Assembly: GCF_000382045.1 (NCBI RefSeq)
Contig: NZ_KB907453.1
Location: 413,082 to 477,081 of the forward strand
Direction of reading: 5' to 3'
DNA length: 64,000 nucleotides
Origin: Variovorax atrisoli 110B
GTDB taxonomy: Bacteria > Pseudomonadota > Gammaproteobacteria > Burkholderiales > Burkholderiaceae_C
The translations under genes were made by a program, and so were the position numbers. The number at the start of each line of letters is the position of its first letter. The stretch's first letter is position 1. This document shows, piece after piece, positions 26,793-35,695 of this stretch. The notes beneath the pieces were generated by a model that had not been told where the DNA came from, made no database searches, and worked only from the letters and a program-made list of their open reading frames with translations.

Positions 26793-29423
26793 TCATGCGC
26801 CGCCGAGTTCACGTTTGTTCAGTTTTTGAAGGGCATACAAGGCATCGAGGGCCTCGCGCGGACTCATCGTGTCGGGGTCGAGCGCGGCCAGCGCGGATTC
26901 TACGGCGCTGGCCATGGGCGTTTCGGCCACCGGGGGCGGTGCGAACAGGTCGACCTGTGCACGAGTTTGCGCATGCTGCGATTCAAGTGCCTCCAGCGCC
27001 TGCCGGGCATGGTTGACCACCGCAGCGGGCATTCCCGCCAGCCGCGCCACCTGGATGCCGTAGCTCTTGCTGGCCGGGCCGGGCTGCATCTCGTGCAGGA
27101 ACACGATGTCGCGGCCCGCCTCGGTGGCGCTCACGTGCATGTTCACCGCACAGTGGTGCGTGGCCGGGAACTCGGTCAGCTCGAAGTAGTGCGTGGCGAA
27201 CAGCGTGAAGGCCTTGCTGCGGTCGTGCAACTGCGCCGCGATGCCGGCGGCCAGCGCCAGACCGTCGAAGGTGCTGGTGCCACGGCCGATCTCGTCCATC
27301 AGCACCAGCGACTGCGCCGTGGCGCTGTGCAGGATCTGCGCCGCCTCCGTCATCTCGAGCATGAAGGTCGACTGCGCGTTGGCCAGGTCGTCCGCTGCGC
27401 CGATGCGGGTGTGGATCGCGTCGATCGGCCCGAGCCGGCAGGCGGCCGCCGGCACGTGCGAGCCGATGGAGGCCAGCAGCACGATGATCGCCACCTGCCG
27501 CATGTACGTCGACTTGCCGCCCATGTTGGGGCCGGTGATGACCTGCATGCGCTGCTGCGGCCCCAGCTGCGTGTCGTTGGCGATGAAGCCGCCCGACGAC
27601 TTCTCGGCCAGCCGCGCCTCCACCACCGGATGGCGGCCCTGCTGGATCTCGATGCAGGGGTGCGACACGAAGCTGGGCGCGCGCCAGTGCAGCGTGTGCG
27701 AGCGCTCGGCCAGCGCGCACAGCGCATCGAGCGTCGCGAGGCCGCCGGCCAGCTGCGTGAGCGCGGGCACCGAGGGCTGCAGCGCGTCGAGCAGCTGCTC
27801 GTAGAGCCACTTCTCGCGGGCCAGGGCGCGGTCCTGTGCGCTCAGGGCCTTGTCCTCGAAGGCCTTCAGCTCGGGCGTGATGAAGCGCTCGGCGTTCTTC
27901 AGCGTCTGGCGGCGGCGGTAGTTGTCGGGCACCTTCGACAGGGCGCTCTGCGTCACCTCGATGTAGAAGCCGTGCACGCGGTTGAACTGCACCCGCAGGT
28001 TGCCGATGCCGGTGCGCTCGCGCTCGCTGATCTCCAGCTTCAGCAGGAAGTCGTCGCAGTTCTCGCTGATGGCGCGCAGCTCGTCGAGCTCGGCGTCGTG
28101 GCCGGTGGCGATCACGCCGCCGTCGCGCACCAGCGCGGACGGGTCGGGCTTGATGGCGCTGGTCAGCAGGGCGGCGCAGCCCGGCGGCGGCGCGAGCCGC
28201 TCGGCGATCTGGCCGAGCAGCGCGGACGAGCCCGGCAGCAGCGGCGCGAGCTGTTCCGCCTTCGAAAGCGCCAGCTGCAGCGCCAGCAGCTCGCGCGGGC
28301 GCACCTGGCGCAGCGCGATGCGCGCGGCGATGCGCTCCACGTCGCTGGTGTTCTTGAGCTGCTCGCGCAGCGTGCGCCAGGGCGCGGCGGTGGCGCCGAG
28401 CATGGTGGCCTGCAGCGCGGCGATGGCCTCGAGCCGGCCCTGCGCCTCGGAGCGGTCGCGCCGCGGCGAGAGCAGCCAGCGCTTGAGCAGGCGGCTGCCC
28501 ATGCCGGTCATGCAGGTGTCGAGCAGCGAGAACAGCGTGGGCGAGTCTTCGCCGCGCAGCGTCTGCACCAGTTCGAGGTTGCGCCGCGTGGTGGGCGGCA
28601 GCTCGATCAGGTCGCCATCGCGCTCCACCGACAGGCGCTGCACGTGCGAGAGCGCGCGGCCCTGGGTGTGTTCGGCATAGCCCAGCAGGGCCGCGGCGGC
28701 TGCATGCGCGTTGGAGAGCGATTCGGCGCTCCAGGCGGCCAGGCTGTTGCTGCCCATCTGCTCGGCCAGCTTGCGCTCGCCCAGTCCGCCGTCGAACTGC
28801 CATGCCGGACGCACCGACAGCGTGAAGGGCGTGGCGGCGCGTGCGGCCTTCAGGCGCTGCTCGAAGGCGGGCGTGACTTCGGCGCTGTAGAGCAGCTCGC
28901 TGGGGCCGATGCGGGCGATCCAGGCTTCGAGCGCGTCGGCGGGGCACTCGGCCAGCCGCAGCTCGGCGCCAGTCACGCTGAGCCAGGCCAGGCCGCAGGT
29001 GTTGCGCGTGCCGGCGTGCACCGCGAGCAGCAGCGAATCGGCCTTGTCGTTCAGCAGCTCGGAGTCGGTCAGCGTGCCGGGCGTGACCACGCGCACCACC
29101 TTGCGTTCGACCGGCCCCTTGGCCGCGCCCACTTCGCCCACCTGCTCGCAGATGGCGACCGATTCGCCCAGCTTGATGAGCCGGGCCAGGTAGGTGTCGA
29201 CCGAGTGGAAGGGCACGCCGCACATCACCACCGGCTGGCCGGCCGACTGGCCGCGCTGGGTGAGCGTGATGTCGAGCAGGCGCGCGGCCTTCTCGGCGTC
29301 GGCCCAGAACAGTTCGTAGAAATCGCCCATCCGGTAGAACAGCAGGGTGTCCGGATGGTCGGCTTTCAGGCCTAAATATTGGGCCATCATGGGAGTGTGC
29401 CCAGAGGCGTCGATCTTGGTCAT
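26793..29423 (-). CDS. mutS: DNA mismatch repair protein MutS
   Basis: An 876-residue mismatch-recognition ATPase. The N terminus carries the mispair-binding [11 protein letters not shown] (Phe wedge and Glu), followed by connector, lever/clamp and the C-terminal ABC-type ATPase with Walker [14 protein letters not shown] (about residues 622-634), Walker [14 protein letters not shown], and the switch [10 protein letters not shown]. Length is normal. It starts the transcript that probably continues into anbu; a small helix-turn-helix gene lies upstream. Confidence 0.98.
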   Translation of the reverse strand: MTKIDASGHTPMMAQYLGLKADHPDTLLFYRMGDFYELFWADAEKAARLLDITLTQRGQSAGQPVVMCGVPFHSVDTYLARLIKLGESVAICEQVGEVGAAKGPVERKVVRVVTPGTLTDSELLNDKADSLLLAVHAGTRNTCGLAWLSVTGAELRLAECPADALEAWIARIGPSELLYSAEVTPAFEQRLKAARAATPFTLSVRPAWQFDGGLGERKLAEQMGSNSLAAWSAESLSNAHAAAAALLGYAEHTQGRALSHVQRLSVERDGDLIELPPTTRRNLELVQTLRGEDSPTLFSLLDTCMTGMGSRLLKRWLLSPRRDRSEAQGRLEAIAALQATMLGATAAPWRTLREQLKNTSDVERIAARIALRQVRPRELLALQLALSKAEQLAPLLPGSSALLGQIAERLAPPPGCAALLTSAIKPDPSALVRDGGVIATGHDAELDELRAISENCDDFLLKLEISERERTGIGNLRVQFNRVHGFYIEVTQSALSKVPDNYRRRQTLKNAERFITPELKAFEDKALSAQDRALAREKWLYEQLLDALQPSVPALTQLAGGLATLDALCALAERSHTLHWRAPSFVSHPCIEIQQGRHPVVEARLAEKSSGGFIANDTQLGPQQRMQVITGPNMGGKSTYMRQVAIIVLLASIGSHVPAAACRLGPIDAIHTRIGAADDLANAQSTFMLEMTEAAQILHSATAQSLVLMDEIGRGTSTFDGLALAAGIAAQLHDRSKAFTLFATHYFELTEFPATHHCAVNMHVSATEAGRDIVFLHEMQPGPASKSYGIQVARLAGMPAAVVNHARQALEALESQHAQTRAQVDLFAPPPVAETPMASAVESALAALDPDTMSPREALDALYALQKLNKRELGGA

Positions 29424-29507
29424 TTCAATCAGTGGCTTGCGATCCGTGCCCCGGGCGTGCGGGGCAGGTGGGGGATGTTCCTCGGCATTTTCCGTGCGGC
29501 CCGCCGT

Positions 29508-29741
29508 TCATCCGGCGCGCCGGCCGCCCTCGAGCGGCCACTGCCTGGTCTTGAGCATGAACAGCTCGAAGAGGCCCGGCGCCATCGAGCGGTCGCCGGC
29601 CTCCCACTGCTGCCAGCCGCGCAGCGAGGCCTGCACCGTCTGAGCGGCTTCGGTCTGCGTGAGGCCGGCGGCAATGCGCGCGTCGCGGACGGCGGCGGGC
29701 GAGGGGCTCGAGGGCTTGTTCGGGGAGGGCATGGGAGACAT
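29508..29741 (-). CDS. Small XRE-like helix-turn-helix protein
   Basis: A 77-residue protein that is mostly one Cro/C1-type helix-turn-helix (RDARIAAGLTQTEAAQTVQASLRGWQQWEAGDRSM, about residues 15-50). The ASLRGWQQWEAG stretch matches the small family of YdaS/NadS-like antitoxin or transcriptional regulators. Start choice among 29732, 29741 and 29795 is uncertain because none has a clear ribosome site. No toxin partner is visible; it lies 84 bases upstream of mutS. Confidence 0.6.
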   Translation of the reverse strand: MSPMPSPNKPSSPSPAAVRDARIAAGLTQTEAAQTVQASLRGWQQWEAGDRSMAPGLFELFMLKTRQWPLEGGRRAG

Positions 29742-29887
29742 GGCGCCTGGAGGTTGCGCGCACGGGTGGAAGTGCCGCGGGCATTCTACGTTCAATGCGC
29801 GTATCGCCGGCCCGCGCGCGACGACGGAACGGCCGGGCTTCGGAAGGCGGAAATCCGTTGAGCAGCAGCCGGGCAGCGCCCGCCGAG

Positions 29888-29917
29888 TGATCCGTCGCGC
29901 CCCGTCTTGCGTACGAG
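29888..29917 (+). promoter_or_regulatory. ECF sigma (RpoE/ChrR-type) promoter, methyltransferase operon
   Basis: TGATCC (29888-29893), 18-base spacer ending TTGCG, and TACGAG (29912-29917). This is the same layout as three other promoters in the cluster. Predicted start near 29924, 23 bases before the methyltransferase ATG. Confidence 0.75.
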
Positions 29918-29946
29918 GGGATCAACCACATCCGACGACGACCGCC

Positions 29947-30996
29947 ATGTCACGAGCCTCCAGCACCTCCGCAGCCATCCACTGGGTCGAACAGGGTCTG
30001 GTGCCCGACGCCGCCGTCCGTGTGGGCGTGCGCAGGCTGCTGCGGCAGCGCCTTGTCGAGCTCGACAGCGGCAATCCCGAAGCCGTGGCGCGCCACTCGC
30101 AGGCATTCTTCGAGGAGCTGTGCAAGGCGCCGCTGGCCCTGTTGCCCGAGAAGGCCAACGAGCAGCACTACGAACTGCCGGCCGCCTTCTTCGCCGCCGT
30201 GCTGGGGCCTCACCGCAAGTACAGCTGCTGCTGGTGGCCCGAAGGAGTCGAGACGCTGGAGCAGGCCGAGGCGGCCGCCCTGGCCGAAACCTGCGCCCGT
30301 GCGGGGCTGGCGGACGGGCAGCGCATCCTCGAACTCGGCTGCGGCTGGGGTTCGCTGAGCCTGTGGATGGCCGAGCGCTTTCCGGGCTCGCGCATCACGG
30401 CGGTATCGAACTCGAATTCGCAGCGCATGTTCATCACCGCCCAGGCCGCTGCGCGCGGCCTGCGCAACCTGGAAGTGATCACCTGCGACTTCAACGATTT
30501 CGAGACGACCGAGCGCTTCGACAGGGTGGTGTCGGTGGAGATGTTCGAACACCTGCGCAACTGGCCGCGCGCCTTCTCGAACGTCGCGCGCTGGCTCAAT
30601 CCGCAGGGCCGCTTCTTCATGCACGTGTTCGTCCACCGCGAGGCGCCGTATCCCTTCGAGGTGCGCGATGCGAGCGACTGGATGAGCCGCTACTTCTTCT
30701 CGGGCGGCATGATGCCCAGCGACGACCTGGCCCTGCGCTGCCAGGACGACCTGCGCCTGCTGAACCAGTGGCGCTGGAACGGCCGCCACTACGCGAAGAC
30801 CTCCGCCGCCTGGCTGTCGCGCATGGACGCCCGGCGCGAAGAACTCATGCCGCTGCTCGAATCCGTCTACGGCGAGCGCGACGCATCGATCTGGTGGACC
30901 CGCTGGCGCCTGTTCTTCATCTCGGTGGAGGAGCTGTTCGCCTACGCCGAGGGCGGCCAGTGGTGGGTCGGCCACTACCTGTTCGAGAAGCGCTGA
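29947..30996 (+). CDS. CFA-synthase-like SAM-dependent methyltransferase
   Basis: A 349-residue class I methyltransferase of the cyclopropane-fatty-acyl-phospholipid synthase superfamily. The SAM-binding motif is ILELGCGWGSLSLWMAERF (about residues 119-137), followed by VVSVEMFEHLRNW. It is distinct from, and shorter than, the second CFA-type enzyme 5 kb downstream. In Rhodobacter sphaeroides the comparable sigmaE/ChrR-linked locus supplies methylases acting on unsaturated membrane fatty acids; a fatty-acyl methylase role here is inference. It heads a three-gene operon behind an ECF-type promoter. Confidence 0.85.
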   Translation: MSRASSTSAAIHWVEQGLVPDAAVRVGVRRLLRQRLVELDSGNPEAVARHSQAFFEELCKAPLALLPEKANEQHYELPAAFFAAVLGPHRKYSCCWWPEGVETLEQAEAAALAETCARAGLADGQRILELGCGWGSLSLWMAERFPGSRITAVSNSNSQRMFITAQAAARGLRNLEVITCDFNDFETTERFDRVVSVEMFEHLRNWPRAFSNVARWLNPQGRFFMHVFVHREAPYPFEVRDASDWMSRYFFSGGMMPSDDLALRCQDDLRLLNQWRWNGRHYAKTSAAWLSRMDARREELMPLLESVYGERDASIWWTRWRLFFISVEELFAYAEGGQWWVGHYLFEKR

Positions 30997-31658
30997 TGCC
31001 CGCGCGCGCCCCGGCCTTCGCCCTGGCGCCCGTGCTGGCGCCTCTCCTGGCGATCATGGCCTTCACGGCGGGCACGGCCTCGGCGCAGGGCAGCGGGAGC
31101 GAAGGTGCGATCGAGGAGGGCGAGTGGAACTTCACCGCCACGCTCGACGGCAAGCCGATCGGCACGCACCGCTTCGTGGTCGGCGGCAGCCCTGCGGCGC
31201 GCAGCGTCGACAGCCGCGCCGACTTCGTCGTGCGCATGCTCGGCGTGTCCCTCTACCGCTACCGCCATCACGCCGAGGAGCGCTGGGCCGGCGACTGCAT
31301 GCGCGAGTTGCGAGCCGACACCGACGACGACGGCACCCGCCAGCAGGTCTCGCGCCGCTACGACGATGAATGCCTGATGAGCTTCGCCTACTGGAATCCC
31401 AGGCTGGTGAAGCAGCAGCGCCTGATCGATCCGCAGACCGGCAAGTCGGAGTCGGTGCGCTTCGAGCCGCTGCCCGCCGCCAACATCGAGGTTCGCGGCC
31501 AGGCGGTGCGTGCGCGGGGCTGGCGCCTGCAGGCCGCGCAGCAGCGCATCCGCATCTGGTATGCCGCCGACAGCGGCCGCTGGATCGGGCTCGACGCCGA
31601 GACCAAGGGCGACCGCCAGCTCAGCTACCGTTTGACTTCCCCCACCGGCGCACCATGA
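30996..31658 (+). CDS. Secreted protein, DUF6134-like
   Basis: A 220-residue protein with a cleavable signal peptide (about residues 1-30, ending TASAQG) and no membrane segment in the mature part. The body (GEWNFTATLDGKPIGTHRFVV...YRYRHHAEERWAGDCMREL) looks like a beta-rich periplasmic domain of the DUF6134 type; function is unknown. Its ATG overlaps the preceding stop (TGATG), so it is translationally coupled to the methyltransferase, which places it in the ECF-sigma regulon. Confidence 0.8.
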   Translation: MPARAPAFALAPVLAPLLAIMAFTAGTASAQGSGSEGAIEEGEWNFTATLDGKPIGTHRFVVGGSPAARSVDSRADFVVRMLGVSLYRYRHHAEERWAGDCMRELRADTDDDGTRQQVSRRYDDECLMSFAYWNPRLVKQQRLIDPQTGKSESVRFEPLPAANIEVRGQAVRARGWRLQAAQQRIRIWYAADSGRWIGLDAETKGDRQLSYRLTSPTGAP

Positions 31659-32086
31659 AACCTTCCGCCCGCACCTTGTCCATCGCCTACCTGTGGGCGC
31701 TCGTGAGCTTTCTGCTGCTCGATGCCGTGTGGCTGTCGCTCATGGGGCCGCGCCTGTACAAGCCGGCGCTCGGCGACCTGATGGCGCCCGACGTCGACTG
31801 GCTCGCGGCGGTGCTGTTCTATGCCATCTACCTGGCCGGCCTGCTGGTCTTCGCCATCGCACCGGCTCTGGCCGACGGAGCCGCCGGCGCGGCGCTGCGG
31901 CGTGGCGCCTTCTTCGGGCTGGTGGCCTATGCCACCTACGACCTCACCAACCAGGCCACGCTGCGCGGCTGGCCCTGGGCCATCACCGCTGCCGACCTGG
32001 TGTGGGGCAGCTTCGTGAGCGGCGCGGCGGCCTGGGTGTCGGCCCGCCTCACATCCCGACGAGCGAACCCAGCACGCGCGCGATAG
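31655..32086 (+). CDS. DUF2177-family membrane protein
   Basis: A 143-residue protein with four predicted membrane helices and the DUF2177 signatures LLLDAVWLSLMGPRLYKP and FFGLVAYATYDLTNQATLRGWP. The biochemical role is unknown, but genes of this family are recurrent members of ECF-sigma/photo-oxidative stress clusters with CFA synthase and photolyase. Its ATG overlaps the previous stop by ATGA. The 3' end overlaps the convergent chrR gene by 38 bases. Confidence 0.88.
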   Translation: MKPSARTLSIAYLWALVSFLLLDAVWLSLMGPRLYKPALGDLMAPDVDWLAAVLFYAIYLAGLLVFAIAPALADGAAGAALRRGAFFGLVAYATYDLTNQATLRGWPWAITAADLVWGSFVSGAAAWVSARLTSRRANPARAR

Positions 32087-32705
32087 CGCTGTCGAAGCGC
32101 AGGCGGCCATCCAGCGAAGCGAGGCAGATGCACTCGCTGCCGTCCTGGACCACCGGCTGGTGGTGGATCTCGCCGTCGGCCGCATCGAAATCCCCGGGCC
32201 CGAACAGGGCGCGGCCGTCGTGGAAGCGGCCGTGCAGCACCTGGGTGAGCTCCAGCCCCTTGTGCGTGTGCTGCGGCAGGTACTTGCCGGCCGCGATGCG
32301 CAGCAGGAAGACGTTGGCCTCGGGCGCCTCGGGCACGCTCACGCGGCTCCAGCGCATGCCGGGGCCGATCCAGCGCCAGGGCGTGGCGCTGCAGTGGGCG
32401 AGCGCGCGCGGCCAGCGTGCGCCGGGCGGCAGCGGCGGCGGTGCGCTCACGCGGACGGTCTCCGCAGGCGCGCTTTCGAGCGCATCGATAGCGGTCCAGG
32501 TGCGCGCCAGCGCGTCGTCGGCCATCGGCACGGGTTCCAGTTCGTCGAGCAGGATGCCGCCCAGGGCATCGAGCGTGCGCGCGCGCTCGCGGCACAGCGG
32601 GCACAGTTCCAGGTGGCTGGCCAGTACCAGCCGCGTGCCGGTCGGCAGCTGGCCGGAGGCTCGGGCCAGCAGCAGGCCATCGTCGGGGTGATGTCGGATG
32701 TCCAT
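32049..32705 (-). CDS. chrR: ChrR-type zinc anti-sigma factor with cupin domain
   Basis: A 218-residue anti-sigma factor that would hold the adjacent ECF sigma inactive until singlet oxygen or related stress. The N-terminal zinc anti-sigma domain has the motif HLELCPLC (about residues 32-39; HxxxCxxC). The C-terminal cupin (about 120-210) has LPQHTHKGLELTQVLHGRFHD, with histidine/glutamate metal ligands as in R. sphaeroides ChrR. The start at 32705 is 5 bases after the sigma stop codon, giving a sigma/anti-sigma pair in fixed stoichiometry. Confidence 0.92.
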   Translation of the reverse strand: MDIRHHPDDGLLLARASGQLPTGTRLVLASHLELCPLCRERARTLDALGGILLDELEPVPMADDALARTWTAIDALESAPAETVRVSAPPPLPPGARWPRALAHCSATPWRWIGPGMRWSRVSVPEAPEANVFLLRIAAGKYLPQHTHKGLELTQVLHGRFHDGRALFGPGDFDAADGEIHHQPVVQDGSECICLASLDGRLRFDSAIARVLGSLVGM

Positions 32706-32710
32706 CGTCG

Positions 32711-33295
32711 TCAGCGTTCCATCAGGCGGCGCAGTTGCGCGACCGCCAGGCGCACGCGCGATTTCACCGTGCCCAGCGGAATGCTCAGCTGGGCCGCGAT
32801 GCGGGCATGCGGCTCGTCTTCGAAATAGGAAAGGTGCAGCACCTGCTGCTGCTCGGGCGGCAGCAGCCGGAAGGCGCTGCGCAGCCGTTCGTTCAGGCGC
32901 GAGGCGTGCAGACCCTCGTCGAGTGCGGCGTCGTCGGCCTGGATCAGGTCGAAATCGAACTCCTCCTCGCCCGACTCCGCGCCCTGGCGGCGCCGAAGCG
33001 AGTCCACGCGCAGGTTCCGCGCAATGGTGAATATCCACGTGGAGACGGCAGCCTGCGCCGGGTCGAACAGCGCGGCCTTGCGCCACACGCTCACCAGGGC
33101 TTCCTGGGCCAGCTCCTCGGCCTGCAGCTCCGGGCTGCCGATGTGCATCAGGTAGTGCTTGACGCGCGGCGCGAAGTGCGAGAACAGCCGCGCGAACGCT
33201 TCCCGGTCCTGCCGCTCGGCCACGGCCGCAAGGGCCTGCGCCCAGAGGTCTTCGGAGCGGCGCGGCTGCTTGAAATCGGTGGCAACAACGGTCAA
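32711..33295 (-). CDS. ECF RNA polymerase sigma factor, RpoE-of-Rhodobacter (ECF11-like) type
   Basis: An extracytoplasmic-function sigma with region 2 (FARLFSHFAPRVKHYLMHIG...AEELAQEALVSVWRKAALFD) and region 4 (LPPEQQQVLHLSYFEDEPHARIAAQLSIPLGTVKSRVR). The nearest upstream ATG (33367) coincides with the expected transcription start of a sigma-type promoter, TGATCC-N18-TAAGGG. A TTG at 33295 was therefore preferred; it gives 194 residues and an N terminus that matches family members, while 33367 would give 218. It sits directly upstream of ChrR and should autoactivate. Confidence 0.88.
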   Translation of the reverse strand: MTVVATDFKQPRRSEDLWAQALAAVAERQDREAFARLFSHFAPRVKHYLMHIGSPELQAEELAQEALVSVWRKAALFDPAQAAVSTWIFTIARNLRVDSLRRRQGAESGEEEFDFDLIQADDAALDEGLHASRLNERLRSAFRLLPPEQQQVLHLSYFEDEPHARIAAQLSIPLGTVKSRVRLAVAQLRRLMER

Positions 33296-33372
33296 GTTGG
33301 GCGCTCGGCGACCGCGGGGCAGGGGAATACCCGCAGGGTGGGTGGATGGGTCGGGTACGGCGGCCATGCTAA

Positions 33373-33402
33373 CCCTTACGCAATCCGGCCGCGATCGGAT
33401 CA
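33373..33402 (-). promoter_or_regulatory. ECF sigma promoter of the sigma/chrR operon
   Basis: On the minus strand TGATCC (33402-33397), 18-base spacer ending TTGCG, then TAAGGG (33378-33373). The start site would fall near 33366, so the ATG at 33367 is unlikely to be the translation start. Confidence 0.75.
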
Positions 33403-33418
33403 TCGCCGCAACGCGCCA

Positions 33419-33448
33419 TGGTCCAAACGGTAGTTTCCTGCGTACAAG
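33419..33448 (+). promoter_or_regulatory. ECF sigma promoter of the flavin oxidoreductase/DUF1365/cfa operon
   Basis: TGGTCC (33419-33424; one mismatch to TGATCC), 18-base spacer ending CTGCG, and TACAAG (33443-33448). It is back-to-back with the sigma-gene promoter, 16 bases apart. Confidence 0.65.
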
Positions 33449-33470
33449 CTCCAAGACTTCGAGACGCACC

Positions 33471-34901
33471 ATGCCGCCCTTCGACCCCCAGCCCGCCCAG
33501 CCCGCCGTCCCCGCGACACCCGACTCTCCGAGCCAGGGCCTGCGCATCGCCGTCGTCGGCACCGGCATCTCGGGCCTTTCCTGTGCCTGGCTGCTCTCCC
33601 AGGGCTCCCAAGGCCACGAGGTGACCGTGTTCGAGAGCGAGTCCCGCCTCGGCGGCCACAGCAATACTGTCGACGCGCCGGTGCGCGCAGGCTCGGTGCC
33701 GGTGGACACCGGCTTCATCGTCTACAACGAGCCCGCCTATCCGAACCTGACAGCGCTGTTCCGGCACCTGGAGGTGCCGACCGCGGCCTCCGACATGTCC
33801 TTCGCCGTCAGCCTCGATGCCGGCCGGCTCGAATACGCCGGCACCGACCTGCGCGGCCTGTTCGCGCAGAAGCGCAACCTGGCGAGCCCGAGGTTCTGGT
33901 CGATGCTGCGCGAGCTGCTGCGCTTCTACCGCGAGGCGCCGCGCGACGCCCGCAAGGCCGGCGACCAGGCGCTGGACGACTACCTCGACGCCCGCGGCTA
34001 CGGCCGCGCATTCCGCGACGACCATCTCTATCCGATGGCCGCCGCCATCTGGTCCACGCCGGCGGCGCGGGTGGGGCGCTATCCCGTGGCGGCCTTCGTG
34101 CGCTTCTGCGAGAACCACGGCCTGCTGCAGATCAGCGACCGGCCGGTCTGGCGCACCGTGGCCGGCGGCAGCCGCGAATACGTGCGGCGCCTGAGCCAGC
34201 CTTTCGCCGACCGCGTCCACCTCGACCAGGCCGTGCTCGAGCTGCATCGCGAGCCCGACGGCGTGCGCATCCGCACCACCGGCGGCTGGTGGCCGCAGCG
34301 CTTCGACCACGTCGTGCTGGCGACCCACGCCGACCGGTCGCTGGCCCTGCTGCCCGACGCCTCCACCGCCGAGCGGGCCCTGCTGGGCGCCTTTCCCTAC
34401 AGCCGCAACCTGGCCGTGCTGCACCGCGACCCGGCACTGATGCCCACGCGCCGCTCCGTCTGGTCGAGCTGGAACTACCTCGGAACGCGCGGCAACGGCG
34501 CCGCGCCGATGGTGACCTACTGGATGAACCGGCTGCAGTCCCACCTGCCGCAGGGGCAGGGGGCCGAGCCGCTGTTCCTGACACTCAACCCGGTCACCGG
34601 CCCGCGGCCCGAGCACCTGATCCGCACCGAGGTCTACGACCACCCGCTGTTCGACGGCGCCGCCATGGCCGCGCAGCGCCATCTCTGGAACCTGCAGGGC
34701 CAGCGCCGCACCTGGTTCTGCGGCGCCTACTTCGGCTCCGGCTTCCACGAGGACGGCCTGCAGGCCGGCCTGGCGGTGGCCGAGGCGCTGGGCGGCGTTC
34801 GCCGGCCCTGGAGCGTGCCGCAGGAGTCCGGGCGCATCCACCTGCCGCAGGCCGCACAGGCAGTGCAGGCAGTGCAGGCAGCGAGGGCGGTCGCCCCATG
34901 A
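33471..34901 (+). CDS. FAD-dependent oxidoreductase (amine-oxidase/desaturase-like)
   Basis: A 476-residue flavoprotein with an N-terminal dinucleotide-binding motif (RIAVVGTGISGLSCAWLL, about residues 25-42; FESESRLGGHSNT) and a C-terminal FAD closure (GAYFGSGFHEDGLQAGLAVAEALGG). This family is constantly found next to DUF1365 and CFA synthase. In R. sphaeroides the equivalent locus contributes to oxidising methylated fatty acids to furan fatty acids, so a lipid desaturase role is plausible but unproven here. The tail ends in a tandem QAVQAVQAA from a 9-base repeat. Confidence 0.88.
   Translation: MPPFDPQPAQPAVPATPDSPSQGLRIAVVGTGISGLSCAWLLSQGSQGHEVTVFESESRLGGHSNTVDAPVRAGSVPVDTGFIVYNEPAYPNLTALFRHLEVPTAASDMSFAVSLDAGRLEYAGTDLRGLFAQKRNLASPRFWSMLRELLRFYREAPRDARKAGDQALDDYLDARGYGRAFRDDHLYPMAAAIWSTPAARVGRYPVAAFVRFCENHGLLQISDRPVWRTVAGGSREYVRRLSQPFADRVHLDQAVLELHREPDGVRIRTTGGWWPQRFDHVVLATHADRSLALLPDASTAERALLGAFPYSRNLAVLHRDPALMPTRRSVWSSWNYLGTRGNGAAPMVTYWMNRLQSHLPQGQGAEPLFLTLNPVTGPRPEHLIRTEVYDHPLFDGAAMAAQRHLWNLQGQRRTWFCGAYFGSGFHEDGLQAGLAVAEALGGVRRPWSVPQESGRIHLPQAAQAVQAVQAARAVAP
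34857..34883 (+). repeat. Three tandem 9-base repeats at the end of the oxidoreductase gene
   Basis: CAGGCAGTG, CAGGCAGTG, CAGGCAGCG encode Gln-Ala-Val-Gln-Ala-Val-Gln-Ala-Ala. Copy number is likely to vary between strains; it lies outside the catalytic domain. Confidence 0.8.
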
Positions 34902-35695
34902 ACGGGCAGGGCGGCTCGGCGCTCTATGTCGGGCGCGTCATGCACCAGCGGCTGCGGCCCAGGCGCCACCGGCTCGCCTACCGCATCTACAGCGTGCTGG
35001 TCGACATCGACGAGCTGCCGCAGCTGCACGACCGGCTGCGCCTGTTCTCGGTGGACCGCTTCAACCTGTTCAGCTTCCACGCCGCCGACTACGGCGACGG
35101 CTCGGGCCGCGACCTGCGCGCCCAGGTCGAGGCGCGGCTGCGCGAGGCGGGGCTGCCCACCGGCGGCGCGATCCGGCTGCTGACCATGCCGCGGCTGCTC
35201 GGCCACGTCTTCAACCCGCTCAGCGTGTGGTTCTGCCATGCACCGGACGGCGCGCTGCAGGCGATGGTCTACGAGGTCAACAACACCTTCGGGCAGCGGC
35301 ACAGCTACCTGATTCCGGTGGACCCGATGGAAGACGGGGCCGCCGCGGTCATCGACCAGCGCTGCGACAAGCAGATGTACGTCTCGCCCTTCAACGGCAT
35401 GGACCTGCGCTACCGCTTCCGCATCGCGCCGCCGGGCGAGTCGGTGTCGATCGGCGTGAGCGTGCACGATGCCGACGGCGCCGTGCTCAACGCGCGCCAG
35501 GACGGCCAGCGCACTCCGCTGAGCGACCTCGTGCTGCTGCGCGTGTTCCTGACCCATCCGCTGCTGACCCTCAAGGTCGTCGCGGCCATCCACTGGCAGG
35601 CGCTGCGCCTGTGGATCAAGCGCGTGCCCCTGCATCCGCGTCCGGCGGCCCCGGAGCGCGACATCACCATCGTTTCCACGAGCAAGACTCCATGA
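34898..35695 (+). CDS. DUF1365-family protein
   Basis: A 265-residue soluble or membrane-associated protein with the DUF1365 hallmarks YVGRVMHQRLRPRRHRLAYRIY near the N terminus, GHVFNPLSVWFC and YEVNNTFGQRHSYL (about residues 105-140). The function is not established; it accompanies the flavin oxidoreductase and CFA synthase in many genomes. ATGA overlaps on both sides show tight translational coupling in a three-gene unit. Confidence 0.92.
   Translation: MNGQGGSALYVGRVMHQRLRPRRHRLAYRIYSVLVDIDELPQLHDRLRLFSVDRFNLFSFHAADYGDGSGRDLRAQVEARLREAGLPTGGAIRLLTMPRLLGHVFNPLSVWFCHAPDGALQAMVYEVNNTFGQRHSYLIPVDPMEDGAAAVIDQRCDKQMYVSPFNGMDLRYRFRIAPPGESVSIGVSVHDADGAVLNARQDGQRTPLSDLVLLRVFLTHPLLTLKVVAAIHWQALRLWIKRVPLHPRPAAPERDITIVSTSKTP

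Noticed and set aside
26757..29375. 872-codon plus-strand frame opposite mutS
   Set aside because: Shadow of mutS; low-complexity composition and no domain.
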